A model generated the notes under the pieces. It was not told the DNA's origin and ran no database searches. It saw only the letters and a list, made by a program, of their open reading frames with translations. Positions 17,669-28,099 of a stretch of DNA of 64,000 nucleotides are shown piece by piece. The stretch is from the NCBI RefSeq assembly GCF_000515115.1, contig NZ_AZXF01000013.1:26109-90108 (forward strand), read 5' to 3'. The position numbers and the translations under genes were made by a program. This DNA comes from Nocardiopsis sp. CNT312 (GTDB lineage Bacteria; Actinomycetota; Actinomycetes; Streptosporangiales; Streptosporangiaceae). How positions within the stretch are numbered: position 1 is the first letter of the stretch; each line of letters opens with the position of its first letter.

Positions 17669-17850
17669 GACCGCGCGCAGGGCGCGGTCGCGCCCGGTGT
17701 GCCCCCGACGCCCCTCTGCTCGCGGGCGGGGCCTGTGTGCCTACCGCACGGGGAGCTGAGCCCCGGCGTCAAACGGTGATTCCGCTCACTTTCCGTGCGC
17801 GGTGACGTGTCAGGCTCGGCTTTTCTCCTGAGGCGCACCGGGCCACGGCC

Positions 17851-17856
17851 TAGGAT
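17851..17856 (+). promoter_or_regulatory. Candidate -10 box for guaB
   Basis: TAGGAT, a common actinomycete -10 hexamer, 58 bases before the guaB ATG. The -35 region is weak (CTGAGG at 17-18 bases). Confidence 0.4.
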
Positions 17857-17863
17857 GAGGTGA

Positions 17864-19405
<1,542 letters not shown>

Positions 19406-19413
19406 TCGGCTCC

Positions 19414-19635
19414 ATGGTCTCCGACGAGCACGGTCCGTCCGACGGCACCGGGCACCCGTCGCGCGTGCCCGCCCGCAGGGCGCGTCTGGCCGAATCCCTC
19501 ACCCAGGACCGGGCGGGACGGGCCCTGGCCGCCATGACGGAGCAGGAGCGCGCGGACCTACTGGCGGACGGCGGAACGTTGGGAGCCCCGGGCTGCCGGG
19601 GCCCGGTGCCGTCCCCGGGGCGTACGCCGGTCTAG
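19414..19635 (+). CDS. Possible small hypothetical protein after guaB
   Basis: 73 residues starting 8 bases after the guaB stop, with no clear ribosome site, so translation would depend on coupling. The middle (RRARLAESLTQDRAGRALAAMTEQERADLLADGG) is amphipathic helix with normal coding bias. The last 20 residues are Pro/Gly-rich and look less protein-like. No family is recognised. It could be a real short gene or a chance frame. Confidence 0.4.
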   Translation: MVSDEHGPSDGTGHPSRVPARRARLAESLTQDRAGRALAAMTEQERADLLADGGTLGAPGCRGPVPSPGRTPV

Positions 19636-19690
19636 ACTGCGTCTTTCGACGGGCGCCGCCCGGCGCCTGGTGACCCGGAAGCGTGATCGC

Positions 19691-20833
19691 ATGCGACGCC
19701 TGCCCGGTGCGGTGGTCCCAGCACTGGCCCTCCTCCCCCTGATCTCCTCCTGCGGCCCCGCCCAGGCCGACCCGTGGGGCGTCGAGATCGTGGAGGAGGG
19801 GCTCCCGTCGGCTCCGCTGGACCCGCGCGGAGAGCACAGCCTCCTCTGGTCCGGCGAGGAACTCCTGGTCTGGGGCGGGGACGGCCCTGGCCGGGGCCAG
19901 CACAACTCTTTTGCCGACGGCGCGGCCTACGACCCCGACACCGGTACCTGGCGGATGCTGGCCGAGTCCGGTCTGGAGCCGCGGACCCGCCACACCGCGG
20001 TGATGGCGGGGGACCGGATGCTGGTGTGGGGCGGGTTCACCGCCACCTACGACGAGACCGACGCCATGACGGCCCGGGACGGCGCCCTCTACGACCCGGA
20101 GAGCGACACCTGGGAGCCGATCGCCGACGCCCCCGAGGCGCGGGACCTGGCGCGCGCGGCGGTCGTCGGCGACCACGTCGTCTTCGGCGGAGGCCGGGGC
20201 GCGGACTTCCTGGTGTACTCCCTGGCCGAGGACGCCTGGCACACCGTCGAGGTCTCTCAGCCCATGGGGGAACAGCAGGCGTACACCGTGTACGACGTGG
20301 CCGCCCGCGGCGACGGTGTGGTGGCGGTGGCCGCCGCCGGCCCCCTGGGCCGGGAACTCGTCACCCTCGCCTTCGAGCCCGGTGAACACGATCGCGCCGC
20401 CGTCCGTCCGGTCCCTGAGGCGCAGGAGAACGAGGGCGGGACCGTTAGCGCGGGGCTGGCGACCACGTCCGAGGGCACCGCCCTGCTCACGTTGCGCGTC
20501 GGCACCACCACGCGTCTGTACCGGATCGACGGCCACGGGCGGGCCCAGCCGGTGGAGACGGCGGTCTCGCCCCACTTCCTGCCACCCGTCCGGCTGGTCA
20601 CCAGAGGCCTCCTGTCAGGGGACATGCACGCCGTGGAGGGGCTCGGACTGGTCGCCGCCCGGCCCGGGGCCGTCAGCCTCTGGGACCACGCATCCGAGCG
20701 GTCCGGCGACTGGCGGCAGGGCAGCCGGGTCGACTACTGCGGCCCCCTCGTCCCCGCGGGCGAGGGCCGCCTGCTCGGCTGGGGCGGCCTGGGGTGCGGG
20801 GACGAGGGTGTCAGCCTTACCATGGACCTCTGA
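19691..20833 (+). CDS. Kelch-repeat lipoprotein
   Basis: 380 residues. The ATG at 19691 with GGAAG upstream gives a textbook lipoprotein signal: MRRLPGAVVPALALLPLISSC, with the lipobox Cys at about residue 21 (a GTG seven codons upstream is an alternative). The exported part has Kelch/galactose-oxidase-type blades: LLWSGEELLVWGGDG, AAYDPDTGTWRML, MLVWGGFTATYDE, ALYDPESDTWEPIADAP, VVFGGG. This predicts a membrane-anchored beta-propeller outside the cell, probably for binding. No catalytic Cys-Tyr pair of galactose oxidase is evident. It sits between guaB and a secreted lectin, an insertion relative to the usual guaB-guaB3 order. Confidence 0.8.
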   Translation: MRRLPGAVVPALALLPLISSCGPAQADPWGVEIVEEGLPSAPLDPRGEHSLLWSGEELLVWGGDGPGRGQHNSFADGAAYDPDTGTWRMLAESGLEPRTRHTAVMAGDRMLVWGGFTATYDETDAMTARDGALYDPESDTWEPIADAPEARDLARAAVVGDHVVFGGGRGADFLVYSLAEDAWHTVEVSQPMGEQQAYTVYDVAARGDGVVAVAAAGPLGRELVTLAFEPGEHDRAAVRPVPEAQENEGGTVSAGLATTSEGTALLTLRVGTTTRLYRIDGHGRAQPVETAVSPHFLPPVRLVTRGLLSGDMHAVEGLGLVAARPGAVSLWDHASERSGDWRQGSRVDYCGPLVPAGEGRLLGWGGLGCGDEGVSLTMDL

Positions 20834-20860
20834 CGCGGGGGTCTGTGGACCGCGGCCTTC

Positions 20861-21424
20861 CTACTCGACGGGCTTGAGGGTCCACACCTCACTCACCCGG
20901 GCGTCCGTCTCGGACAGGATGAGCGGCGCGCCGAGGCGGGTGGAGGAGTCGGCCACCGCGAGGGTCATCTTGGGCTCGTAGTTCACGAAGCGGAGGTCCA
21001 TCCCGCCCTGCTTGTCCAGGCGCCAGCCCTGGTGGCGGTGCTTCCCGCACGGCATCTGCACCACGCGGGACCCGTCTCCGGCGGGGGTGGCGACGGTCAG
21101 GCACTGCCCGCTGTTGATGTTCTCCAGGTGGTAGAACCCGTTGTTCACGTGGTTGAGGTGCCACGCCTGGTCATCGATCTCCAGGCATTCCCACTGGATG
21201 ACCCCGGCACCTTCCTCCAGGCTCGATCCGCCGACCCCCGCGCACAGGCCGCTGTTGGCGTTGACGAACCGGTACACGTTGCTCTGGGCGCGTGATGGCG
21301 TCCTGGCGTCGGTGTCCTCGGCGGGGGCCGCCGCGTGGGCCACGGCCCCGCCGAGGACCGCCTGGAACATGAGCGCGGCGCCGATGAGCGACGCCGCACG
21401 GGTCGGAATGCGCCTACCTTGCAT
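20861..21424 (-). CDS. Secreted ricin-type beta-trefoil lectin domain protein
   Basis: 187 residues from an ATG at 21424 with AAGGGAA eight bases upstream. A signal peptide is clear (residues 1-34, hydrophobic ASLIGAALMFQAVLGGAVAHA). The mature part is a RICIN fold: FVNANSGLCAGVG, then VIQWECLEIDDQAWHL, NINSGQCLTVA, VVQMPCGKHRHQGWRL and FVNYEPKMTLAVADSS. These are the QxW-type blades, with degenerate QAW and QGW motifs. Such domains bind galactose-type or xylan glycans, and no attached enzyme is present. The gene converges on the Kelch lipoprotein, suggesting two surface glycan-related proteins side by side. Confidence 0.82.
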   Translation of the reverse strand: MQGRRIPTRAASLIGAALMFQAVLGGAVAHAAAPAEDTDARTPSRAQSNVYRFVNANSGLCAGVGGSSLEEGAGVIQWECLEIDDQAWHLNHVNNGFYHLENINSGQCLTVATPAGDGSRVVQMPCGKHRHQGWRLDKQGGMDLRFVNYEPKMTLAVADSSTRLGAPLILSETDARVSEVWTLKPVE

Positions 21425-21633
21425 GGAGTTCCCTTTCGCTAACCCAAGGACGGGACCTTGGGTGACCAAGAGAAAACATAGCGTGACTGAGGGGGTCGTG
21501 TGGCCGACCGGAGCAGATGTCCGGGAGCAGAGCGAAACAGGCGCATGAGGGGCACGGCGGGGACCGATAGACTCGCCGCGGCAGTCAGGGTGCCGGGCCG
21601 CGGCCCGGCCCACGTCACGAGGGGGATCAAGCG

Positions 21634-22749
21634 TTGGCTCAGGTGGAGATCGGGCTGGGGAAGAACGCGCGCCGCGCCTATGAGCTCGATGAGATCGGGA
21701 TCGTGCCCGCCCGGCGGACCCGGGACCCTGAGGAGGTGTCCCTGGCCTGGCAGATCGACGCCTACCGGTTCGAGACGCCGCTCGTCGTGAGCCCCATGGA
21801 CAGCGTCGCCTCCCCCGAGACGGTCATGGCCGTCGGCAGCCAGGGCGGCCTGGGCGTCCTCGACCTGGAGGGCCTGTGGACCCGATACGAGGACCCCGCC
21901 CCGCTCCTTGAGGAGATCCGCGGGCTTGACGACGTCGCGGCCACCAAGCGCCTCCAGGAGATCTACGCCGCGCCGATCCGGGAGGAGCTGATCGGCCGCC
22001 GCATCGAGGAGATCCGCGACTCCGGCCTGGTCACCGCCGCCCGCCTGTCGCCGCAGCGTACCGCCCAGTACCACAAGGCGGTCGTCGACGCGGGCGTGGA
22101 CATCTTCGTCATCCGCGGGACCACGGTCTCCGCCGAGCACGTGTCCGGCCGCGCCGAGCCGCTCAACCTCAAGCAGTTCATCTACGACCTCGACGTGCCC
22201 GTCGTGGTCGGCGGCTGTGCCACCTACACCGCGGCCCTGCACCTGATGCGCACCGGTGCCGCCGGGGTCTTGGTCGGGTTCGGCGGCGGATCCGGGCACA
22301 CCACCCGCTCGGTGCTGGGCGTGGCCGTTCCCATGGCCAGCGCCATCGGCGACGTGGCCGCCGCCCGCCGCGACTACCTCGACGAGTCCGGTGGCCGGTA
22401 CGTGCACGTCATCGCCGACGGCGGCATGACCACCAGCGGCGACATCGCCAAGGCCCTGGCCTGCGGCTCCGACGCGGTCATGGTCGGCTCCCCGCTGGCC
22501 CGCGCCACGGAGGCGCCCGGCCGCGGCTACCACTGGGGCAGCGAAGCCCACCACGGCGAACTGCCGCGCGGTGAGCGCGTGGCCGTCGGTACGATCGGCG
22601 ACCTGGCCTCGATCCTGCACGGACCGGCCTCCACCAGCGACGGCTCCATGAACCTCATGGGCGCGCTGCGCCGCACCATGGCCACCGCCGGGTACAGCGA
22701 CCTGAAGGAGTTCCAGCGGGTCGAGGTCGTGGTCAACCCGCACCGCTGA
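21634..22749 (+). CDS. guaB3: GuaB3-family IMP dehydrogenase-related protein
   Basis: 371 residues, an IMPDH/GMPR TIM barrel without CBS domains. The family start VEIGLGKNARRAYELDEIGIVPARRTRDP is present. A TTG at 21634 is used because GAGGGGG lies seven bases upstream; a GTG at 21643 is possible. At the loop where GuaB has GPGSICTT, this protein reads VGFGGGSGHTTRSV, so the nucleophilic Cys is absent there. The mycobacterial paralogue (guaB3) lacks shown IMPDH activity. A role in purine control or GMP-reductase-like chemistry is possible. Confidence 0.9.
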   Translation: MAQVEIGLGKNARRAYELDEIGIVPARRTRDPEEVSLAWQIDAYRFETPLVVSPMDSVASPETVMAVGSQGGLGVLDLEGLWTRYEDPAPLLEEIRGLDDVAATKRLQEIYAAPIREELIGRRIEEIRDSGLVTAARLSPQRTAQYHKAVVDAGVDIFVIRGTTVSAEHVSGRAEPLNLKQFIYDLDVPVVVGGCATYTAALHLMRTGAAGVLVGFGGGSGHTTRSVLGVAVPMASAIGDVAAARRDYLDESGGRYVHVIADGGMTTSGDIAKALACGSDAVMVGSPLARATEAPGRGYHWGSEAHHGELPRGERVAVGTIGDLASILHGPASTSDGSMNLMGALRRTMATAGYSDLKEFQRVEVVVNPHR

Positions 22750-22851
22750 GAGCCGGGGCGTCCCGGGAGGGGCGTCCCGCCGGTCAGGGTGGGCGGGGCC
22801 CCCGGGCGGGTATGCGTGGAGGGGAGCACCACCGAGGAGGAGAGGCGACCG

Positions 22852-24588
22852 ATGGCGACGACGTGGCTGGGACCGGGGGAGCGCTCCGAAGCGCTCACGT
22901 CGATGGCCGGAGAGGAACTCGACGTCCTCGTGGTCGGTGGCGGCATCGTGGGAGCGGGCATCGCGCTGGACGCCGTCTCGCGCGGGCTGTCCACCGGCCT
23001 GATCGAGGCGCGTGACTTCGCCTCCGGAACCTCTAGCCGTTCCAGCAAGCTCATCCACGGGGGGCTGCGCTACCTCGAACAGTTCGACATCGAGCTCGTC
23101 CGCGAGGCGCTCACCGAACGCGGTCTCCTGCTCAGTACGATCGCCCCGCACCTGGTCCGCCCGGTGCCGTTCCTCTTCCCGTTCTCCCAGCACTGGGAGC
23201 GGTTCTACATCGGTGCGGGCGTCACCCTCTACGACACCCTCGCACTGACCTCGCGCAACAACCGCGGCCTGCCCGCGCACCGGCACCTGACCAGGGCCGG
23301 GGCGTTGCGAGTCTTCCCCGCGCTGCGGCGCGACGCCCTCACCGGCGCCGTCCAGTACTGGGACGCCCAGGTCGACGACGCCCGCTACGTCACCACGGTT
23401 CTGCGCACCGCCGCCGGGCTCGGAGCCCGGATCGCCTCGCGGGTGCAGGCGGTCGGCTTCCTGCGCGAGGGCGAGCACGTGGTCGGCGCCCGCGCCCGGG
23501 ACCTGGAGGCGGGCGAGGAGGTCGCCGTCCGCGCCCGCCAGGTCGTCAACGCCGCCGGGGTGTGGACCGATGACATCCAGGAGATGGTGGGCGGGCGCGG
23601 CCAGATCCACGTGCGCTCCTCCAAGGGGGTACACCTCGTCGTCCCGCGCGACCGCATCCAGGCCTCCTCGGGGATGATCCTGCGCACGGAGAAGAGCGTG
23701 CTGTTCGTCATCCCGTGGGGACGGCACTGGATCATCGGCACCACCGACACCGACTGGGACCTGGACAAGGAGAACCCGGCCGCGAGCCGCACCGATATCG
23801 ACTACGTCCTCGACCACGTCAACCAGGTGCTGCGCACCCCGCTGACCAGGGACGACGTCGAAGGCGTCTACGCGGGGCTGCGTCCGCTGCTGTCGGGTGA
23901 GGACGAGCAGACCTCCAAGCTGTCCCGGGAGCACACCGTGGCCCACCCGGTGCCCGGACTGGTGCTCATCGCGGGCGGCAAGTACACCACCTACCGCGTG
24001 ATGGCCAAGGACGCCGTGGATGCCGTCGCGCACGGGCTCGGTGGCGGCGTTCCGGACTCGGTGACCGACCGGCTGCCGCTGGTGGGCGCCCAGGGCTACG
24101 CGGCGCTCCAGAACCAGCGGCACGTGCTCGCCCGTGAATCGGGGCTGCACGTCTCGCGCGTGACACACCTGCTGCGCCGCTACGGCGCCTCGATCCACGA
24201 CCTGCTGGCGATGGTGCGCGAGCGCCCCGACCTCGGGCGCCCGCTCGCCGCAGCCGACGACTACCTGCGCGCCGAGATCGTCTACGCGGCCCGCGCCGAG
24301 GGCGCCCGGCACCTGGAGGACGCGCTGTCCCGGCGCACCCGGATCTCCTTCGAGACCTGGGACCGGGGGATCGGTGCGGCCGGGGAGGCCGCCGAACTCC
24401 TCGCCGAACCCCTCGGGTGGAGCGCCGAGCAGGTCGCACGGGAGGTCGAGTACTACCGCAAGGGTATCGAGGCCGAGCGCGCCGCACAGGAGCAGGACAC
24501 CGACCACGAGGCCGACGCCATCCAGCACGGCGCCCCGGAGATCGTGCCGGAGGCGGCCATCAGCCGCCCCGGGGCCGACCACCCCTGA
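22852..24588 (+). CDS. glpD: Aerobic glycerol-3-phosphate dehydrogenase
   Basis: 578 residues, FAD-dependent. It oxidises glycerol-3-phosphate to dihydroxyacetone phosphate, feeding electrons to quinone. The dinucleotide motif VLVVGGGIVGAGIALDAVSRG lies at about 25-45; then SSRSSKLIHGGLRYLEQFD, NAAGVWTD and PWGRHWIIGTTDTDWD, all GlpD landmarks. ATG at 22852 has GGAGAGG upstream; a GTG 21 codons earlier would add an unconserved tail. The C-terminal domain is normal, with an acidic Gln/Glu-rich end. No glpF or glpK is adjacent. Confidence 0.93.
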   Translation: MATTWLGPGERSEALTSMAGEELDVLVVGGGIVGAGIALDAVSRGLSTGLIEARDFASGTSSRSSKLIHGGLRYLEQFDIELVREALTERGLLLSTIAPHLVRPVPFLFPFSQHWERFYIGAGVTLYDTLALTSRNNRGLPAHRHLTRAGALRVFPALRRDALTGAVQYWDAQVDDARYVTTVLRTAAGLGARIASRVQAVGFLREGEHVVGARARDLEAGEEVAVRARQVVNAAGVWTDDIQEMVGGRGQIHVRSSKGVHLVVPRDRIQASSGMILRTEKSVLFVIPWGRHWIIGTTDTDWDLDKENPAASRTDIDYVLDHVNQVLRTPLTRDDVEGVYAGLRPLLSGEDEQTSKLSREHTVAHPVPGLVLIAGGKYTTYRVMAKDAVDAVAHGLGGGVPDSVTDRLPLVGAQGYAALQNQRHVLARESGLHVSRVTHLLRRYGASIHDLLAMVRERPDLGRPLAAADDYLRAEIVYAARAEGARHLEDALSRRTRISFETWDRGIGAAGEAAELLAEPLGWSAEQVAREVEYYRKGIEAERAAQEQDTDHEADAIQHGAPEIVPEAAISRPGADHP

Positions 24589-24708
24589 GGCGGCGCACCG
24601 CGCCCCGGACCGGAGGTGGGACGGAAGGGGATCTGGTGATCTGTGACATGTGCCACTAAAGTGCGGTGTCAGGCTCTCCGGCCCGCACTCACTGTGAAGG
24701 ATCCCCCC

Positions 24709-25401
24709 ATGATCACGGTGCTCCTCGTCGAGGACGACGTCCGGCTCGCCGATGCGCTCACCGGCGCCTTGGAGGGACACGGGTACACGGTCGTACAGGC
24801 ACGTACCGCGGCCACAGCCCTGGCCTCTCCGCCGGTGGACCTCGTACTGCTCGACCTCGGCCTGCCGGACATGGACGGTATCGAGCTCTGCCGACGCCTG
24901 AGGGAACGGCACGACGTCGGCGACACCGCCCTCATCATGGTCACGGCCCGCGGAGGGCGGTACGACCGTGTACGCGGCCTGCGCGCGGGGGCCGACGACT
25001 ACGTCGTCAAACCGCTGGCCATCGAGGAGCTGTGTGCGCGTATGGAGGCGGTCCTGCGGCGCACAAGCCGCCGGGAGGACCCGGTCCTGTCCGCCGGGCC
25101 CGTGACCGTCGATCCCGGGAACCGTTCCGTCACGTGCGCGGGTGCCCGCATCGAGCTCACCCGGAAGGAGTTCGACCTGCTCACCGTGCTCATCAGGGAG
25201 GAAGGAGCGGTCGTCTCCCGTGAGCAGTTGCTGTTGCGGGTCTGGCACACGGCGTGGCCGGGCACGCGCCGCACCCTGGAGGTCCACGTGGGCACGCTGC
25301 GCTCCAAGCTGGGCGTTCCGGGGATCATCGAGACCGTTCGGGGCATCGGTTACCGCCTCGTCGTCCCCGAGCGCGCCGCGGCGCGCTCAGCGGACTCCTG
25401 A
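24709..25401 (+). CDS. OmpR-family response regulator
   Basis: 230 residues from an ATG at 24709 with AAGGA upstream. Receiver domain: acidic pair at 9-10 (LVEDDV), phospho-acceptor Asp49 in LVLLDLGLPDMDG, the VTAR Thr, and Lys in DDYVVKPLA. The C-terminal winged helix (about 130-220) has LTRKEFDLLTVLIREEGAVVSREQLL, HVGTLRSKLG and VRGIGYRL. The kinase gene follows after 25 bases, so the pair is one operon. Position suggests control of the adjacent TAXI-TRAP genes. Confidence 0.93.
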   Translation: MITVLLVEDDVRLADALTGALEGHGYTVVQARTAATALASPPVDLVLLDLGLPDMDGIELCRRLRERHDVGDTALIMVTARGGRYDRVRGLRAGADDYVVKPLAIEELCARMEAVLRRTSRREDPVLSAGPVTVDPGNRSVTCAGARIELTRKEFDLLTVLIREEGAVVSREQLLLRVWHTAWPGTRRTLEVHVGTLRSKLGVPGIIETVRGIGYRLVVPERAAARSADS

Positions 25402-25426
25402 CCGGGCAGGCCTGGGGAGCGGGTAC

Positions 25427-26884
25427 GTGCGCCGACGCGTCGTCATCGTGTATGTGACCCTCCTGGTCGCCGGGTGCCTGGGGCTGGCCCTGCCGCTGTG
25501 TGTGAGCCTTGCCGAGCGGGGGACCTCGGCCATGCTGCTCGACCGCATCAACGACACGACCAGGTTCGCCAGAATCGCCGAGTCGGCGGTGGTGACCGGG
25601 GAGGCGGGGAGCCTCCGCGGCGAACTGGTCGCCTACGACCGTCTGTACGGGATCACCGCTGTCGTCGTGGACCGGGAGGGCGCCGTCGTCGTGTCCTCCC
25701 GTGAGGGCGTCGGACCCACCGAACTGGGCCTGGGGACCGAGGAGGTCCCCGCCGCCGTGCGCACGGCCTTGGCGGGCAGCCGTGCGGGCGCCGACACGGT
25801 GATCTGGCCGTGGGACGGCGGAGCGCTCGTCGTCGCCGAACCCGTCGGGGGCGCGGGCGAGGTCGTCGGAGCGGTCGTCACCGTCTCTCCCACCGGTGCG
25901 CTGAGGCGGTCGATCCTCGTTCAGTGGGGTGTGGCCTGTGCCGTGGCCGCCGCGGTCATGGTCGTCGGCATCGCCGCCGCGGGTCCCCTCACCAGATGGG
26001 TGCTGAGACCGATCATCGACCTGGAGGAGGCGACTCGCGCGGTGAGCGGCGGAAGCCTCGACGCACGGGTGCGGACGGTGGCCGGACCGTTCGAACTCCG
26101 TCGGCTCGGGGAGTCCTTCAACCACATGGCCGACACGATCGCTTCCATGCTCGAGAACCAGCGTATGTTCGTGGCCTATGCCGGGCACCAGGTCCGCAAC
26201 CCCCTGGCCGCGTTGAGGCTGCGCGTGGACGCGCTGTCACCGCACCTGACCGCGCAGGGGCGCCAGGGGCACCGGCTGGCGCTGGACGAGGTGGACAGGC
26301 TGGCGCGGGTCTGTGACAGCCTGCTCACCCTGGCCAGGGCCGAGGATGCGGAGCATTCGACGGTGCGCGAGGACGTGTCCGCGGTCGCCGAGGAGCGGGT
26401 GGCGGCCTGGTCCCCCATCGCGGAGCGGATCGGCGCCGAACTGGTGGCGGAGGTGGTGCCCGGCGTCCGTGTCCGGTGTGTGGAGGGCACGCTGGACCAG
26501 GCGCTGGACGCGCTGATCGACAACGCTCTGAAGTTCGGCGGAGCGGGGGCGCGGATCGTGGTGGGTGTCGCCGCCCCCGTCCGGTCCGCCGAAGGGGGCG
26601 GCCACGTGGACGTGCATGTCCTCGACGACGGGCCCGGACTGCCGGAGGAGCAGCTGGCCGCCGCGGTCCGGCCGTTCTGGCGGGACGGCCACCGGGGCGG
26701 GGGCGGCAGCGGCCTGGGCCTGTCCGTCGTGGTCACCCTGTTGGAACTCCAGGGGGCCCGGCTCACCCTCCGGCCCCGGAGGCCCCACGGGGTCGATGCC
26801 CGGGTGCGGCTGCCGCTGCGGGCCTTCCCCGACCCTCGTGCCGGGGCCGTGGTCAGGCCGCCGGCGGCCCATAGGCGTTCTTGA
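25427..26884 (+). CDS. Sensor histidine kinase
   Basis: 485 residues from a GTG at 25427 with GGGGAG seven bases upstream. Two membrane helices (about 5-27 and 162-185) bracket a 135-residue extracellular sensor that starts AERGTSAMLLDRINDTTRFA. A HAMP linker follows (186-240), then the H-box MFVAYAGHQVRNPLAALRLR with His254, the N-box DALIDNALKFGG, and the G-boxes DDGPGLPEE and GSGLGLSVV. GHQVRNPL replaces the usual SHELRTPL, as in several actinomycete kinases paired with OmpR regulators. The 3' end overlaps the convergent TAXI gene by 32 bases. Confidence 0.92.
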   Translation: MRRRVVIVYVTLLVAGCLGLALPLCVSLAERGTSAMLLDRINDTTRFARIAESAVVTGEAGSLRGELVAYDRLYGITAVVVDREGAVVVSSREGVGPTELGLGTEEVPAAVRTALAGSRAGADTVIWPWDGGALVVAEPVGGAGEVVGAVVTVSPTGALRRSILVQWGVACAVAAAVMVVGIAAAGPLTRWVLRPIIDLEEATRAVSGGSLDARVRTVAGPFELRRLGESFNHMADTIASMLENQRMFVAYAGHQVRNPLAALRLRVDALSPHLTAQGRQGHRLALDEVDRLARVCDSLLTLARAEDAEHSTVREDVSAVAEERVAAWSPIAERIGAELVAEVVPGVRVRCVEGTLDQALDALIDNALKFGGAGARIVVGVAAPVRSAEGGGHVDVHVLDDGPGLPEEQLAAAVRPFWRDGHRGGGGSGLGLSVVVTLLELQGARLTLRPRRPHGVDARVRLPLRAFPDPRAGAVVRPPAAHRRS

Positions 26885-27893
26885 CGGAACGGTAGTACTC
26901 GACCGCCCCGGGGTGCAGGGGGACCGGCAGGGTGGCTATGGCCGAACGCGGGTGCAGGGAGAGCGCGACGGGGTGTACGTCGACCAGATCGGCACGGGAC
27001 TCGAACAGCAGACGGGTCAGTTCCCTGGCGGTCTCTGCGGGCATCCCGTCCCCGACCACCAGCAGACTGGGCACGCCGATGGTGCGCACGGCCGGGACGC
27101 CCTCGTAGGTGTCGGCGGGGACCGGCATATCGGAGAAGTACTCACCGTGCCTCTCCGCCATCGCTGGGACGTGGTCGGAGAGGTCGATCAGACGGATCGG
27201 AGTTCGTGCGGCGAGGTCGGCCACCGCCCGTGTGGGCAGCCCCCCGGACCAGAAGAACGCGTCCACGCGCCCTTCCGCGAGGGCCTGCGCGGACTCGCTC
27301 ACGTGAAGGTGGACCGCTTGCACCCGTGGGCCCCCGGACTCCGCCGACACACCACCGCGCTCCTCGCCCCGCGGAGCCACCCGCAGTTCCGCGAGGTCCA
27401 GGAGCCTCTGGGCCGTGAGCTCGGTGCCGGAGCCCTCGGCGCCCAGGGACACCGTCGCTCCCGAGAGGTCCGCGAGTTCGTCGTAGGGCGAGTCGGAGCG
27501 GACCACCAAGTGGGTGTGGTTGTCGTAGAGGCGGGCCAGAGCCGAGATGGGCAGGGGCTCGTCGAACGGGGGGTCGCCGGACACGGCCAGCGCCGCGACG
27601 TCGGCGAGCGTGAAGGCGGCGTCCACGGAACCGGCCGCGATCAGCCGGTTGTTGTCTACGCTCGCCGCGGTCTCCACGGGCACGATCTCGGTGGCCGCGC
27701 GGGAGGACGCGGCGGCGTCGGCGAGACCCGAGCCGTACTCGTGGTAGACGCCTCCGGGGCCTCCGGTGCCGACGCGGAGCCGGAGAGGCTCCTCGTACGG
27801 GGGCTGCGAACCGGCGACAGCGAGGACGACGAGTACCGATGCCGCCATCCGAAGTGCTGTCCAAGACCGACTCCGATACCGCGCCCGTGCCAT
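26853..27893 (-). CDS. TAXI-family solute-binding protein (TRAP-associated), no lipobox
   Basis: 346 residues from an ATG at 27893. An N-terminal hydrophobic segment (about 15-29, MAASVLVVLAVAG) is a signal peptide or anchor without the lipoprotein Cys. The TAXI signature is clear: LRVGTGGPGGVYHEYGSGLADA, VETAASVDNNRLIAAGSVDAAFTLADV, YDNHTHLVVR and LGAEGSGTELTAQRLL. A C-terminal LHPGAVEYYRSV matches the second TAXI protein (VHPGAARFYEEQ). It is not in operon with the permease but lies tail-to-tail with the sensor kinase and head-to-head with the other TAXI gene. It may serve as a ligand sensor for the kinase or as an alternative binding protein. Confidence 0.85.
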   Translation of the reverse strand: MARARYRSRSWTALRMAASVLVVLAVAGSQPPYEEPLRLRVGTGGPGGVYHEYGSGLADAAASSRAATEIVPVETAASVDNNRLIAAGSVDAAFTLADVAALAVSGDPPFDEPLPISALARLYDNHTHLVVRSDSPYDELADLSGATVSLGAEGSGTELTAQRLLDLAELRVAPRGEERGGVSAESGGPRVQAVHLHVSESAQALAEGRVDAFFWSGGLPTRAVADLAARTPIRLIDLSDHVPAMAERHGEYFSDMPVPADTYEGVPAVRTIGVPSLLVVGDGMPAETARELTRLLFESRADLVDVHPVALSLHPRSAIATLPVPLHPGAVEYYRSVKNAYGPPAA

Positions 27894-28099
27894 GGGCGGA
27901 CGATACCAAAGCGCGCTGGACCTCAGCGGAGGCTCAAAAGAGACGGTCGGAGCGCGTGCGGGGAGTGCGGATCCCGTTAGGTTCCCTGTGGGATGGGCCA
28001 CACAGGGCGCGGTCCTGGGGTTTCGGGACGTCTCACGCGGACCAACGAAGGCCTTTCTCCACCCCCCCTGACCGCTGAGAGATCCGAGAGGATTCGACC

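Noticed and set aside
21439-25287. 1282-codon minus-strand frame
   Set aside because: Antisense to guaB3, glpD and the response regulator, all with clear domains on the plus strand; the translation is Gly/His/Arg/Val-rich shadow.
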